Source of the DNA: Caldilineaceae bacterium
GTDB taxonomy: Bacteria > Chloroflexota > Anaerolineae > Caldilineales > Caldilineaceae
Direction: 5' to 3'
DNA length: 5,732 nucleotides
NCBI GenBank assembly: GCA_024643705.1
Contig: JAHEML010000298.1
Location: 1 to 5,732, forward strand
In this document: positions 1-5,388 of the stretch, one piece after another
Layout: each line of letters begins with the position of its first letter
Position numbering within the stretch: the stretch's first letter is position 1
The notes under the pieces: generated by a model
Databases searched by the model: none
Seen by the model: only the letters and a program-made list of their open reading frames with translations
What the model was told of the DNA's origin: nothing
Position numbers and translations under genes: made by a program

Positions 1-207
1 CGGCCCGATGCCTTCCTTCTCTGCTTGCAATGTGATAGGCGTGCCGTGGGTGTCGGAGCCGCTCACCATCAACACATCGTTGCCCGCCATGCGCTGATAG
101 CGGGCGAAGATGTCGGGGGGCAGATAGGCCCCGGCGATCTGGCCGATGTGCTTTTCGCCGTTGACATAGGGCCAGGCAACACAGACGAGGATTTTGCGAG
201 CGTTCAT
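1..207 (-). CDS. metG: Methionyl-tRNA synthetase, N-terminal fragment (5' end of gene; runs off the left edge)
   Basis: Class I aminoacyl-tRNA synthetase that charges tRNA-Met with methionine in the cytoplasm. Only the first 69 codons are present, and the frame runs cleanly off position 1. The fragment reads MNARKILVCVAWPYVNGEK and continues with the class I signature at residues 20-23, the AYLPPDIFARYQRM stretch (28-40) and SGSDTHGTPI (49-58). These are the characteristic start of the MetRS Rossmann fold and the beginning of its connective peptide region. The ATG complementary to 205-207 is the natural start because the family begins a few residues before this motif; an AGGA lies 9 bases upstream on the minus strand. 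An oddity is that the HIGH signature reads HIGQ, with the last His replaced by Gln (codon CAG). The gene is divergent from the PAP2 gene. Identification is secure; the rest of the protein cannot be seen. Confidence 0.94.
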   Translation of the reverse strand, partial: MNARKILVCVAWPYVNGEKHIGQIAGAYLPPDIFARYQRMAGNDVLMVSGSDTHGTPITLQAEKEGIGP

Positions 208-267
208 GGGAAAAGTCCTGGGAGAAGTTTTGTGGCAGATAGCCTTGTTCCGCTGACATACTGTGAA

Positions 268-314
268 GCGTGAAACATGAAGCGGCACACACTCTCAAGC
301 AGCAGGTTTCACGC
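268..314. repeat. 9-bp perfect inverted repeat in the metG leader
   Basis: GCGTGAAAC at 268-276 is matched by its exact reverse complement GTTTCACGC at 306-314, separated by 29 bases. A related GTGAAGC / ATGAAGC motif lies around the left arm (263-283). If the predicted metG promoter is right, the repeat lies in the metG 5' untranslated region and could fold as a stem-loop. I see no T-box signature (no AGGGTGG-type antiterminator motif) or other recognised riboswitch. It may be a regulatory hairpin, a protein-binding site or a remnant of a dispersed GTGAAACGTG-type repeat. Confidence 0.5.
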
Positions 315-329
315 AACCTTTATTGTCCA

Positions 330-359
330 ATTATAGCCGTCTGCTTGACGAAAAAGCAA
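330..359 (-). promoter_or_regulatory. Candidate sigma70-type promoter for metG
   Basis: On the minus strand there is a perfect TATAAT -10 box (335 down to 330). An 18-base spacer separates it from a weak -35 candidate, TTGCTT (359 down to 354). It would start transcription near 323 and give metG a leader of about 115 bases. The -10 is strong, the -35 poor, and no experimental evidence is available. Confidence 0.5.
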
Positions 360-377
360 AAGTACACCCCAAAGCAC

Positions 378-406
378 TGGTCAGCAAAGCGCTGTGATGC
401 TATACT
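378..406 (+). promoter_or_regulatory. Candidate extended -10 promoter for the PAP2 gene group
   Basis: TATACT at 401-406 is preceded by TG at 398-399, giving an extended -10 box (TGnTATACT). A 4/6 match to the -35 consensus, TGGTCA, lies at 378-383 with a 17-base spacer. It points toward the PAP2 start 49-61 bases downstream and is divergent from the predicted metG promoter. This is a consensus match only. Confidence 0.5.
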
Positions 407-454
407 GTTCCCGTCAGATCGACCAATCCCCACATAGACCGATTTCCACATGGA

Positions 455-1387
455 ATGGCAACGGGTATGGATAACCTTCAAGACTGGGTGACAGGCGGTC
501 TCAGTACCATCGAAACCATGGCCCAGTGGCGCACGCCCTTGCTTGACTACTACTTTCTCTTTGCTGCATTTCTGGGCAACGAAGAATTTTTTCTGGTTGC
601 GGCCCCCGCCATCTATTGGCTCTACGATAAACGGCTGGGACGCCGGCTCGTCTATTTGCTGATGTTGGGTGCTTGGAGTAACGAGGCACTGAAGAATCTC
701 TTCCGCCTGCCCCGTCCGCCGGTTGACATTGCCCTGGTAGAAGAAATGGGCTTTGGATTGCCCAGCGGCCACGCGCAATTGGGTGTGATGCTCTGGGGCT
801 ATGCGGGCTGGACATTGCGCCGCATTGTCCGTTGGCTCCCGGCACTGGTTCTCTGGGTCATCGCCTCTCTTTCCTTTAGCCGCCTCTACTTGGGTGTGCA
901 TTACCCTGCCGATGTGGTGGCTGGGCTGGCAATCGGCGCGTTGCTCCTGGGACTTTCCTTGTGGGCCGAGCCGCGTTTGGCCGAGTGGTATGGGCGGCTT
1001 TCTTCTGGCCAGATCATGGCCTTGGCTGCTGTGTTGTCTGTTTCCGCTCTTCTCCTGATGCCCAGCGGCGGCAAGCCTTGGCCTGTGGAAATTGCTGCCA
1101 CCGAAGCGGGCCTTGTCTCTGGCGTGCTGGTGGGCATCGACGCGGAAAAGCGCCGGGTGCGATTTGCGGTCGAGGGCAGTGGCAAACAAAAGATTGGCCG
1201 CTATTTGCTGGGCTTGATTTTGCTTGTGGTGGTGTGGGCTGGTCTGCGCGCCCTCTTCGGCTTGCTCGACGGCGGTTATCTTCTGCAAAGCGGCCTGCGT
1301 ATTGTCCGCTATACGCTGATCGGCCTTACCGTCACCTGGTGGGTTCCCGCACTCTTTGTTCGTCTTGGCCTGGCCCACACAGAATAA
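455..1387 (+). CDS. PAP2-family membrane phosphatase
   Basis: Integral membrane acid phosphatase of the PAP2 superfamily, which hydrolyses phosphomonoesters such as phosphatidic acid, undecaprenyl pyrophosphate or other lipid phosphates. The exact substrate cannot be read here. All three catalytic motifs are intact: K80-x6-R87-P88 (KNLFRLPRP), P103-S-G-H106, and S142-R143-x5-H149-x3-D153 (SRLYLGVHYPADV). H106 and H149 should be the acid and the nucleophile, with D153 supporting the nucleophile. Hydrophobic stretches near residues 34-56, 61-78, 108-124, 126-145, 152-172, 185-203, 248-270 and 284-305 indicate a polytopic membrane protein. The C-terminal third extends past the core PAP2 domain with additional membrane helices and a charged segment around 229-247. 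The start is uncertain: ATG 455 has no good ribosome binding site, and in-frame ATG 467 (MDNLQDW) is equally possible. The next gene starts 33 bases after the stop, so co-transcription is likely. Confidence 0.92.
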   Translation: MATGMDNLQDWVTGGLSTIETMAQWRTPLLDYYFLFAAFLGNEEFFLVAAPAIYWLYDKRLGRRLVYLLMLGAWSNEALKNLFRLPRPPVDIALVEEMGFGLPSGHAQLGVMLWGYAGWTLRRIVRWLPALVLWVIASLSFSRLYLGVHYPADVVAGLAIGALLLGLSLWAEPRLAEWYGRLSSGQIMALAAVLSVSALLLMPSGGKPWPVEIAATEAGLVSGVLVGIDAEKRRVRFAVEGSGKQKIGRYLLGLILLVVVWAGLRALFGLLDGGYLLQSGLRIVRYTLIGLTVTWWVPALFVRLGLAHTE

Positions 1388-1420
1388 TTTCATTTCATCA
1401 TCTCAGGAACAGAAAGTCTT

Positions 1421-2047
1421 ATGAAAGCATTTCCCGCCATGTGGCGCACAATGAAGGTACTATACGATGAACTCTTTCTTTGGGTATGGCTGAGCGTACT
1501 CTGGTGGGTGGGCACCGTGCTTGTGGTGACTGCTGCGCCAGCAGCCGCGGGCCTGCACGCTGTTGCCAACCGCTCGGCCAACTACAAACGGGTCGATACT
1601 GGCTTCTTTTGGGATGCAGCCAAAGGCGAAATCCGGCGCAGTTGGCTGCTGGTAGGGGCAAATCTCCTCATCCTCGCCGCGGTGGCGCTCAACATCGCCT
1701 TCTATGCCAACAGCCCATCCACCTGGGGACGCTTCGTGGTGATCCTCTGGTTGTGGGTGCTGGTGCTGGTCAAGATGGGTGGCATCTATTTTCTGCCTCT
1801 CTTTTGGCAGCAGGACGATCCCAGCTTGCGTCTGCTGCTACGCAACGCCTTTATTCTGGCATTGCAGCATCCGCTTTATACATTTCTCATGCTCGTTTTT
1901 CAGATCACCCTGGTGGTTGTGAGCTTTGCCACGGTGCTGCCTATTTTTCTGCTCATGCCTGCCTCGGTGGCTGTGGCGGCCAATGTGGGTTTTGTTAAAC
2001 TGTTGGAAGAAAAAGGGCTGGCCCCGCCACCACCGCCAGGAGTATAA
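1421..2047 (+). CDS. Small polytopic membrane protein, YesL/DUF624-like
   Basis: A 208-residue hydrophobic protein with about four or five predicted membrane segments (roughly 18-45, 76-96, 104-127, 153-178 and perhaps 178-192), a mostly hydrophilic loop (49-74) and a proline-rich tail (APPPPP). The first segment runs into TAAPAAAGLHAVANR, followed by a loop with an aromatic FFWDAAKGEIRRSW stretch. This resembles the DUF624/YesL family, in which a short-chain Pro-rich first helix is followed by an FW/FK-type loop; the assignment is from memory and only moderate. The function of that family is not established. ATG 1421 has AGGAA 11 bases upstream and a GAAAG closer in; in-frame ATGs at 1439 and 1451 are alternatives. 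The gene sits 33 bases after the PAP2 gene. Its stop codon (2045-2047) is 1 base before the next gene's start, so translation is probably coupled. Confidence 0.72.
   Translation: MKAFPAMWRTMKVLYDELFLWVWLSVLWWVGTVLVVTAAPAAAGLHAVANRSANYKRVDTGFFWDAAKGEIRRSWLLVGANLLILAAVALNIAFYANSPSTWGRFVVILWLWVLVLVKMGGIYFLPLFWQQDDPSLRLLLRNAFILALQHPLYTFLMLVFQITLVVVSFATVLPIFLLMPASVAVAANVGFVKLLEEKGLAPPPPPGV
2038..2042 (+). promoter_or_regulatory. Ribosome binding site fixing the GTG start of the dehydrogenase gene
   Basis: AGGAG lies 6 bases before GTG 2049 and inside the last codons of the preceding gene. It decides the start: the same frame remains open back to an ATG at 1926, but those 41 extra residues are cysteine- and tryptophan-rich read-through of the upstream gene in another frame, whereas the Rossmann fold begins immediately after the GTG. 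Confidence 0.85.
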
Positions 2048-2048
2048 C

Positions 2049-3041
2049 GTGAAACTTCTCATCCTTGGCGGGACGGTCTTTCTGGGGCGGCATACAGTAG
2101 AAGCCGCTCTGAACCGGGGCCACGAAGTGACCCTATTCAACCGTGGGCAGCACAACCCGGAACTTTTTCCGCAGGTGGAAAAGCTGCGGGGTGATCGCAA
2201 CGGCGACCTTTCGGCGTTGAAGGGGCAGCGCTGGGATGCGGTGATCGATCCCAGTGGCTACGTGCCTCGTCTTGTGGCAGATTCAGCCAAACTTCTGGCC
2301 GATGCTGTGGAACATTACACCTTTGTCTCCTCGCTCTCGGCCTATGCCGACTTTGCCGAACCAAACCAGAACGAAGATGCGCCCCTGGCAACCATGGACG
2401 ACCCCACGGTTGAGGAGGTCACCGGCGAAACATACGGTCCGCTCAAGGTGTTGTGCGAGCAGGCCGCCCAGGTAGCCATGCCCGGACGGGTGGCTGTCAT
2501 TCGACCGGGGCTGATTGTCGGCCCCCACGACCCGACGGATCGCTTCACCTATTGGCCGGTACGGGTGGCGAAGGGTGGGCATATCCTGGCTCCTGCACCC
2601 GCAGAATATCCGGTGGAATTTACAGATGTGCGGGATTTGGCCGAGTGGATGGTGGGGCTGGCCGAAAAGCGTGTAGCGGGTGTCTTCAATGCCAGTGGGC
2701 CGGACGAACGAGCGACCCTGGGCGGGTTACTCGAAAGCTGTCGCGCGGTTGGCGGCAACGGCGGGGAACTTGTTTGGGTGGACGAGGAGTTTTTGCAAAC
2801 CAACGAAATCCAGCCCTGGAGCCAACTGCCTCTGTGGATCGGCAACGGGCCGGAGTACGCTGGCTTTTCCCGTTATGATTGCAGCCGGGCCATCGCCACC
2901 GGGTTGACCTTCCGTCCTGTGGCCGAAACTGTCGCTGCCACCCTGGACTGGGCAGCAACGCGGCCCGTGGATCATCAATGGCGGGCCGGGTTGACGCCGG
3001 AACGGGAAGAAGAATTATTGGAACTATGGAGTGGTGGCTGA
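2049..3041 (+). CDS. NAD(P)-dependent epimerase/dehydratase, atypical extended SDR
   Basis: Soluble, 330 residues, Rossmann-fold oxidoreductase of the extended short-chain dehydrogenase/reductase superfamily. The nucleotide-binding motif is at the N-terminus: LLILGGTVFLGRHTVEAAL, with glycines 7, 8 and 13. The NRG after the second strand (31-33) fits the position that reads the cofactor ribose. The catalytic region has VSSLSAYADF (93-102, Ser at 94/95) and Y129-G-P-L-K133 as the YxxxK pair. A conserved RPGLIVGPHDPTDRFTYWP block (152-170) and FTDVRDLAEW (191-200) match a common bacterial subgroup usually annotated only as 'NAD-dependent epimerase/dehydratase'. The substrate is unknown; no sugar-nucleotide pathway genes lie beside it. 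The GTG start is supported by a strong AGGAG and by the Rossmann motif starting at residue 3. The stop is TGA. It lies 1 base after the DUF624-like gene, suggesting translational coupling. Confidence 0.92.
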   Translation: MKLLILGGTVFLGRHTVEAALNRGHEVTLFNRGQHNPELFPQVEKLRGDRNGDLSALKGQRWDAVIDPSGYVPRLVADSAKLLADAVEHYTFVSSLSAYADFAEPNQNEDAPLATMDDPTVEEVTGETYGPLKVLCEQAAQVAMPGRVAVIRPGLIVGPHDPTDRFTYWPVRVAKGGHILAPAPAEYPVEFTDVRDLAEWMVGLAEKRVAGVFNASGPDERATLGGLLESCRAVGGNGGELVWVDEEFLQTNEIQPWSQLPLWIGNGPEYAGFSRYDCSRAIATGLTFRPVAETVAATLDWAATRPVDHQWRAGLTPEREEELLELWSGG

Positions 3042-3043
3042 AC

Positions 3044-3102
3044 ACCACAAAGACAGAAAGAAAGCAGTCTTGCTTTTCTTCGTGCCTTCGTGTCTTCGTG
3101 GT
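3044..3102. repeat. Imperfect inverted repeat of the 'TTCGTGTCTTCGTGG' dispersed type
   Basis: The outer arms are ACCACAAAGACA (3044-3055) and TGTCTTCGTGGT (3091-3102), complementary with one mismatch. Inner arms GAAAGAAAGCA (3056-3066) and TGCTTTTCTTC (3071-3081) pair around a 4-base loop with two mismatches. The right side carries an extra tandem-like CTTCGTG unit (3078-3084, 3086-3092, 3094-3100). Such CTTCGTG/CACGAAG intergenic repeats are dispersed in many environmental bacterial genomes. It fills the gap between the dehydrogenase stop and the ribosome binding site of the FAD gene, and could attenuate or stabilise the transcript. No U-tract follows, so a classic terminator is not supported. 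Confidence 0.7.
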
Positions 3103-3120
3103 TGAATTTCGAGGTGAGCA

Positions 3121-3882
3121 ATGGCGATTCTTGCAGAGTATCACAAGCCCAGTTCGGTGGCGGAAGCCGTGCAATTGTTGCGACGCACAGATGTAACGCT
3201 GCGCCCGTTGGCAGGCGGCTCCCAATTGGTGGGCGCGTTGGAAACCCGCGCTGCCAGCTATGTGGACGGCGTTGTCGATCTGGCCGGGTTGGGGTTGAAT
3301 CGCATCGAAGTCGCGGATGATCATCTGCATCTCGGCGCGACCGCAGCCCTCTCTGATGTAATCAGCCACGCTGTGGCAAGGGAACTGGCCGGGGGAATCC
3401 TGCGCCGCACCGCCCGCTACGAAGGGCCGGTCAATTTACGAAACGCGGCAACCGTGGGTGGGGTGGTGGCTTCTGCCGAAATGGACAGCGAATTTTACGC
3501 CGCACTCCTGGCCCTGGATGCATCGATCATCACCAGCGACGGCGAACGGGAAACCGTTACACCCCTGGCCGAATTTGTTCTCCCATCATCCTATCACCTC
3601 ATCACGGCTGTCATCGTCCCCATCCAGACGCTCCATTCCGGCCACGCGCGCATCGCCCGTACCCCATCGGATCGCTGCATAGTGGCCGCGGTGGCTGTTA
3701 TGAGCAACGATGTTGTGGGGGAAGGGGTGGAACGGGTCGCTCTTTGCGGCGTGGGGGATCGGCCGCTGCTGGCGGGCAGTCCACTCCATCCGCCGGATAA
3801 CTGGAAGGGCAGTGCCGAGTACCGGCGCGAGATGGCAGCGATTGTTCAGCAACGTGCGCTGACAGAGGCCCGCAGAGGATAG
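3121..3882 (+). CDS. FAD-binding (medium) subunit of a molybdenum hydroxylase, xanthine/CO dehydrogenase family
   Basis: In this family the medium subunit carries electrons from the [2Fe-2S] subunit or molybdenum centre to FAD. The protein has 253 residues, slightly shorter than the usual 270-300. The N-terminal part matches the FAD-binding domain: EYHKPSSVAEAVQLL (6-20), the FAD pyrophosphate-binding PLAGGSQL (29-36), a LHLGATAALSDV strand/helix (69-80) and the second flavin loop NLRNAATVGG (105-114). The C-terminal CO-dehydrogenase-flavoprotein-like domain ends with the typical SAEYRREMAAIVQQRAL (231-247). After the second flavin loop, ASAEMDSEF replaces the more usual ANASP-type sequence. 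The start is clear: GAGG lies 6 bases before ATG. No molybdopterin-binding large subunit or iron-sulfur small subunit is visible in the window; the genes on both sides are unrelated. It is therefore either an orphan or acts with partners encoded elsewhere. The substrate cannot be predicted. Confidence 0.87.
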   Translation: MAILAEYHKPSSVAEAVQLLRRTDVTLRPLAGGSQLVGALETRAASYVDGVVDLAGLGLNRIEVADDHLHLGATAALSDVISHAVARELAGGILRRTARYEGPVNLRNAATVGGVVASAEMDSEFYAALLALDASIITSDGERETVTPLAEFVLPSSYHLITAVIVPIQTLHSGHARIARTPSDRCIVAAVAVMSNDVVGEGVERVALCGVGDRPLLAGSPLHPPDNWKGSAEYRREMAAIVQQRALTEARRG

Positions 3883-3884
3883 CA

Positions 3885-3940
3885 TACACGGATAGAAGGG
3901 AACACAGATCAGTCAATCCGTGTTTCCTTCTATCCGTGTA
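3885..3940. repeat. Near-perfect 25-bp-arm hairpin between convergent genes; possible bidirectional terminator
   Basis: The left arm (3885-3909) and right arm (3916-3940) are reverse complements apart from two positions, one of which is a G:U wobble in RNA, with a 6-base loop (CAGTCA). Each arm contains an ACACGGAT half-unit and an ACACAGAT/ACACGGAT half-unit around an AGAAGGGA core. The element starts 3 bases after the FAD gene stop and ends 25 bases before the nudC stop on the opposite strand. That is where a shared terminator would sit, but there is no run of Ts on either side. It belongs to the same repeat family as 4845-4909. Termination is inferred; the inverted repeat is seen directly. 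Confidence 0.85.
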
Positions 3941-3964
3941 CACAAACTATTTCCCAAGGCAGAC

Positions 3965-4825
3965 CTAGTGGTAGGTATCCACAAACCAGTCGATCAGCCG
4001 CCGGGCGATGCTGGGTGGCGGGGGTAATCCAGGCAGGGCGTCCGGCGCAAACCAACCCGCCTCGGCAATTTCCGCTTCTTCCAGCGCAAAATCACCCCCC
4101 GCGTACTCCGCAGTAAAACCCAACATCAGCGAATTGGGAAAGGGCCAGGGCTGGCTGGCGATATATTTCACATTCCGGATCGCGATCCCCACCTCTTCCA
4201 TCACTTCTCGGTGAGCGCACTCTTCCAGCGATTCCCCCGGCTCGACAAAACCCGCCAAAATGCTATAGCGTCCCTGAGGAAAACGGTGATTGCGGGCCAA
4301 CAGCAGGCGTGGCCCCTCTTGCGTATGGCGCACAATCGCGATGATAATCGCCGGTGAGAGCCGGGGAAAGTTGGTTAAACCACAAGCAGGGCACTTCTTG
4401 GCCCGCTCGGTGGGCTGGCTCTCCACCGGCGTGCCACAACGCCCGCAAAACTGGTGGGTGCGATCCCAATCCACAATCTGCACGGCCCGCCCAGCTATCT
4501 GAAACAACGGATCGGGGAGTCGGCCATAGAGTTGGCGCAACCCTTCGGCAGAGATGCCATGGGGCAGGGGCGCTCTGCCATCTGCTTCTGCCGCATAGCA
4601 CAGGACGGGTGCTTGACCGTCTAGCGTCAGGCTACCCAGATAGTTGCGACGCAGTAGGGGCAGTTCCATGTTGTCGGGCGCGGTAGATTGCAAGACCGTG
4701 GCACCATCGCCATTGGCCCGCACCAGCAGGTTGTTTTCCTGAAAGACAAACCAATAGGCTGGGGTATTGGCGTCCGCGGGCGGCGTCACCGCGCTGTGAA
4801 AGGTGTAGCCGGTAGGGGTGGTCAT
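3965..4825 (-). CDS. nudC: NAD(+) diphosphatase (NADH pyrophosphatase), NudC-type Nudix hydrolase
   Basis: Cytoplasmic Nudix hydrolase that splits NAD(H) into NMN(H) and AMP; in E. coli the family also removes NAD caps from RNA 5' ends. The protein has 286 residues in three parts. An N-terminal NudC domain (about 1-122) is followed by a zinc ribbon with four cysteines (FCGRCG, C127/C130, and KCPACG, C145/C148). The Nudix domain then holds the full box G192-x5-E-x7-REVMEEVGI (GFVEPGESLEE at 192-202, REVMEEVG at 206-213). The family-specific SQPWPFPNS motif (224-232) separates NADH pyrophosphatases from other Nudix proteins. The start is ATG 4825; a GTG directly before it (4828) keeps the frame but would leave only 2 bases after the AAGAAGG ribosome binding site, against 5 for the ATG. 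The gene is convergent with the FAD gene and is flanked by two related hairpin repeats. All catalytic and metal positions appear intact. Confidence 0.95.
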   Translation of the reverse strand: MTTPTGYTFHSAVTPPADANTPAYWFVFQENNLLVRANGDGATVLQSTAPDNMELPLLRRNYLGSLTLDGQAPVLCYAAEADGRAPLPHGISAEGLRQLYGRLPDPLFQIAGRAVQIVDWDRTHQFCGRCGTPVESQPTERAKKCPACGLTNFPRLSPAIIIAIVRHTQEGPRLLLARNHRFPQGRYSILAGFVEPGESLEECAHREVMEEVGIAIRNVKYIASQPWPFPNSLMLGFTAEYAGGDFALEEAEIAEAGWFAPDALPGLPPPPSIARRLIDWFVDTYH

Positions 4826-4844
4826 CACTGCCTTCTTTCGTTTG

Positions 4845-4909
4845 CACGGATGGAAAGGAACCTGGATTCGATCTGCCCTGTCTGCGCGAATCTGCGTCCC
4901 TTTTCTATG
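4845..4909. repeat. Degenerate hairpin repeat in the nudC leader, related to 3885-3940
   Basis: The left arm (4845-4870) begins CACGGATGGAAAGGAAC, which matches CACGGATAGAAGGGAAC at 3887-3903 in 15 of 17 positions, in the same orientation. The right arm (4887-4909) ends the stem: CGAATC pairs perfectly with GATTCG, and GTCCCTTTTC pairs with GGAAAGGAAC with two non-Watson-Crick positions. The loop is 16 bases. It lies about 20 bases upstream of nudC and inside its predicted 5' leader. It is probably an older, decayed copy of the same dispersed repeat, possibly now acting on nudC mRNA. Confidence 0.68.
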
Positions 4910-4927
4910 AATGTTTGCTGAATCGAT

Positions 4928-4956
4928 ATTGTACTCCTGGGGGCGGGAATGCTCAA
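4928..4956 (-). promoter_or_regulatory. Candidate sigma70-type promoter for nudC
   Basis: On the minus strand TTGAGC (4956 down to 4951) is followed by a 17-base spacer and TACAAT (4933 down to 4928): a 4/6 -35 with a 5/6 -10 at ideal spacing. It would start transcription near 4921 and give nudC a leader of about 95 bases that contains the hairpin repeat. It is divergent from the MNT/HEPN promoter candidate. Confidence 0.58.
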
Positions 4957-4983
4957 CTTTGCTTCGTCAACGGGAGAAAAGGA

Positions 4984-4992
4984 TGGTAAAAT
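4984..4992 (+). promoter_or_regulatory. Candidate extended -10 promoter for the MNT/HEPN pair
   Basis: TGGTAAAAT is an extended -10 (TGnTAAAAT, 5/6 to TATAAT). No convincing -35 hexamer lies 16-18 bases upstream, which extended -10 promoters can tolerate. The start of transcription would be near 5000, about 30 bases before the nucleotidyltransferase ATG. Confidence 0.42.
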
Positions 4993-5022
4993 AGTCGGCA
5001 ATGAACAGTATGAATGAGAGAA

Positions 5023-5026
5023 GAGG
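5023..5026 (+). promoter_or_regulatory. Ribosome binding site deciding the MNT start
   Basis: GAGG (within AAGAGGA) lies 5 bases before ATG 5032. An in-frame ATG at 5014 would extend the protein by six charged residues (MREEDV) encoded by the binding site itself, so the downstream ATG is preferred. Confidence 0.75.
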
Positions 5027-5031
5027 ATGTG

Positions 5032-5388
5032 ATGACAATACAACGAACCCTGGATGACACAAATCTAAGCGCCCTCGAACGGCAAGCCCTAACCGACCTG
5101 CGTACCCGCCTCTTTGCAGAATTGGATTTTGTGGTTGAAATTGTCCTTTTTGGCTCCGCGGCTCGCGGCACAGCCGACGCCGAATCCGACTTGGATCTGC
5201 TGGTGCTGACGAAATTCGTTCTTTCCTATCAGCAACGCCATCAGATAACGACCATACTCACCGACATCAACGACCGGTACGAAACGAATTTCAGCTCGCT
5301 TGTTGTTGACCTGATTGAGTGGGAGGAAGGTGTAATGGCAATTCTCCCGATCAAACGGGAAATTGCACGGGATGGAATGCCGATATGA
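5032..5388 (+). CDS. MNT-type nucleotidyltransferase (minimal pol-beta fold), likely partner of the HEPN protein
   Basis: A 118-residue minimal nucleotidyltransferase of the DNA polymerase-beta superfamily. The active-site signature is complete: LFGSAARGTADAESDLDLLV (39-58), with G41-S42, R45-G46 and the metal-binding pair D53 and D55. D93 in VVDLIEWEE is the probable third carboxylate. Proteins of this size paired with a HEPN protein are the antitoxin half of MNT/HEPN toxin-antitoxin systems. In the best-studied case (MntA/HepT) the nucleotidyltransferase adds AMP to the HEPN toxin and neutralises it; whether that applies here is an inference, since the HEPN partner is of a different subgroup. 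The stop TGA (5386-5388) overlaps the HEPN ATG by 4 bases (ATGA), indicating translational coupling. Confidence 0.88.
   Translation: MTIQRTLDDTNLSALERQALTDLRTRLFAELDFVVEIVLFGSAARGTADAESDLDLLVLTKFVLSYQQRHQITTILTDINDRYETNFSSLVVDLIEWEEGVMAILPIKREIARDGMPI

Noticed and set aside
345..350. TTGACG as a plus-strand -35 box
   Set aside because: It is a 5/6 match, but the hexamer 17 bases downstream (CCCAAA) is not a -10; the TATACT box is about 50 bases away.
320..1393. Open frame of 357 codons on the minus strand opposite the PAP2 gene
   Set aside because: Its translation is low-complexity in Gln, His, Arg and Ala with no recognisable motif, while the opposite strand encodes all three PAP2 catalytic motifs. 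It is a shadow of that gene and also overlaps the promoter region.
1926..2048. N-terminal extension of the SDR protein from ATG 1926
   Set aside because: The 41 extra residues overlap the upstream gene in another frame, look unlike a protein N-terminus of this family, and the Rossmann motif starts right after GTG 2049, which has a strong ribosome binding site.
2686..3369. Minus-strand open frame of 227 codons across the SDR/FAD junction
   Set aside because: It spans two well-supported plus-strand genes and the hairpin repeat, and shows no family motif.
3885..3940. Classic rho-independent terminator
   Set aside because: The stem is excellent but no T-tract follows on either strand, and a related copy lies in a leader region. 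It is recorded as a repeat with only possible terminator activity.
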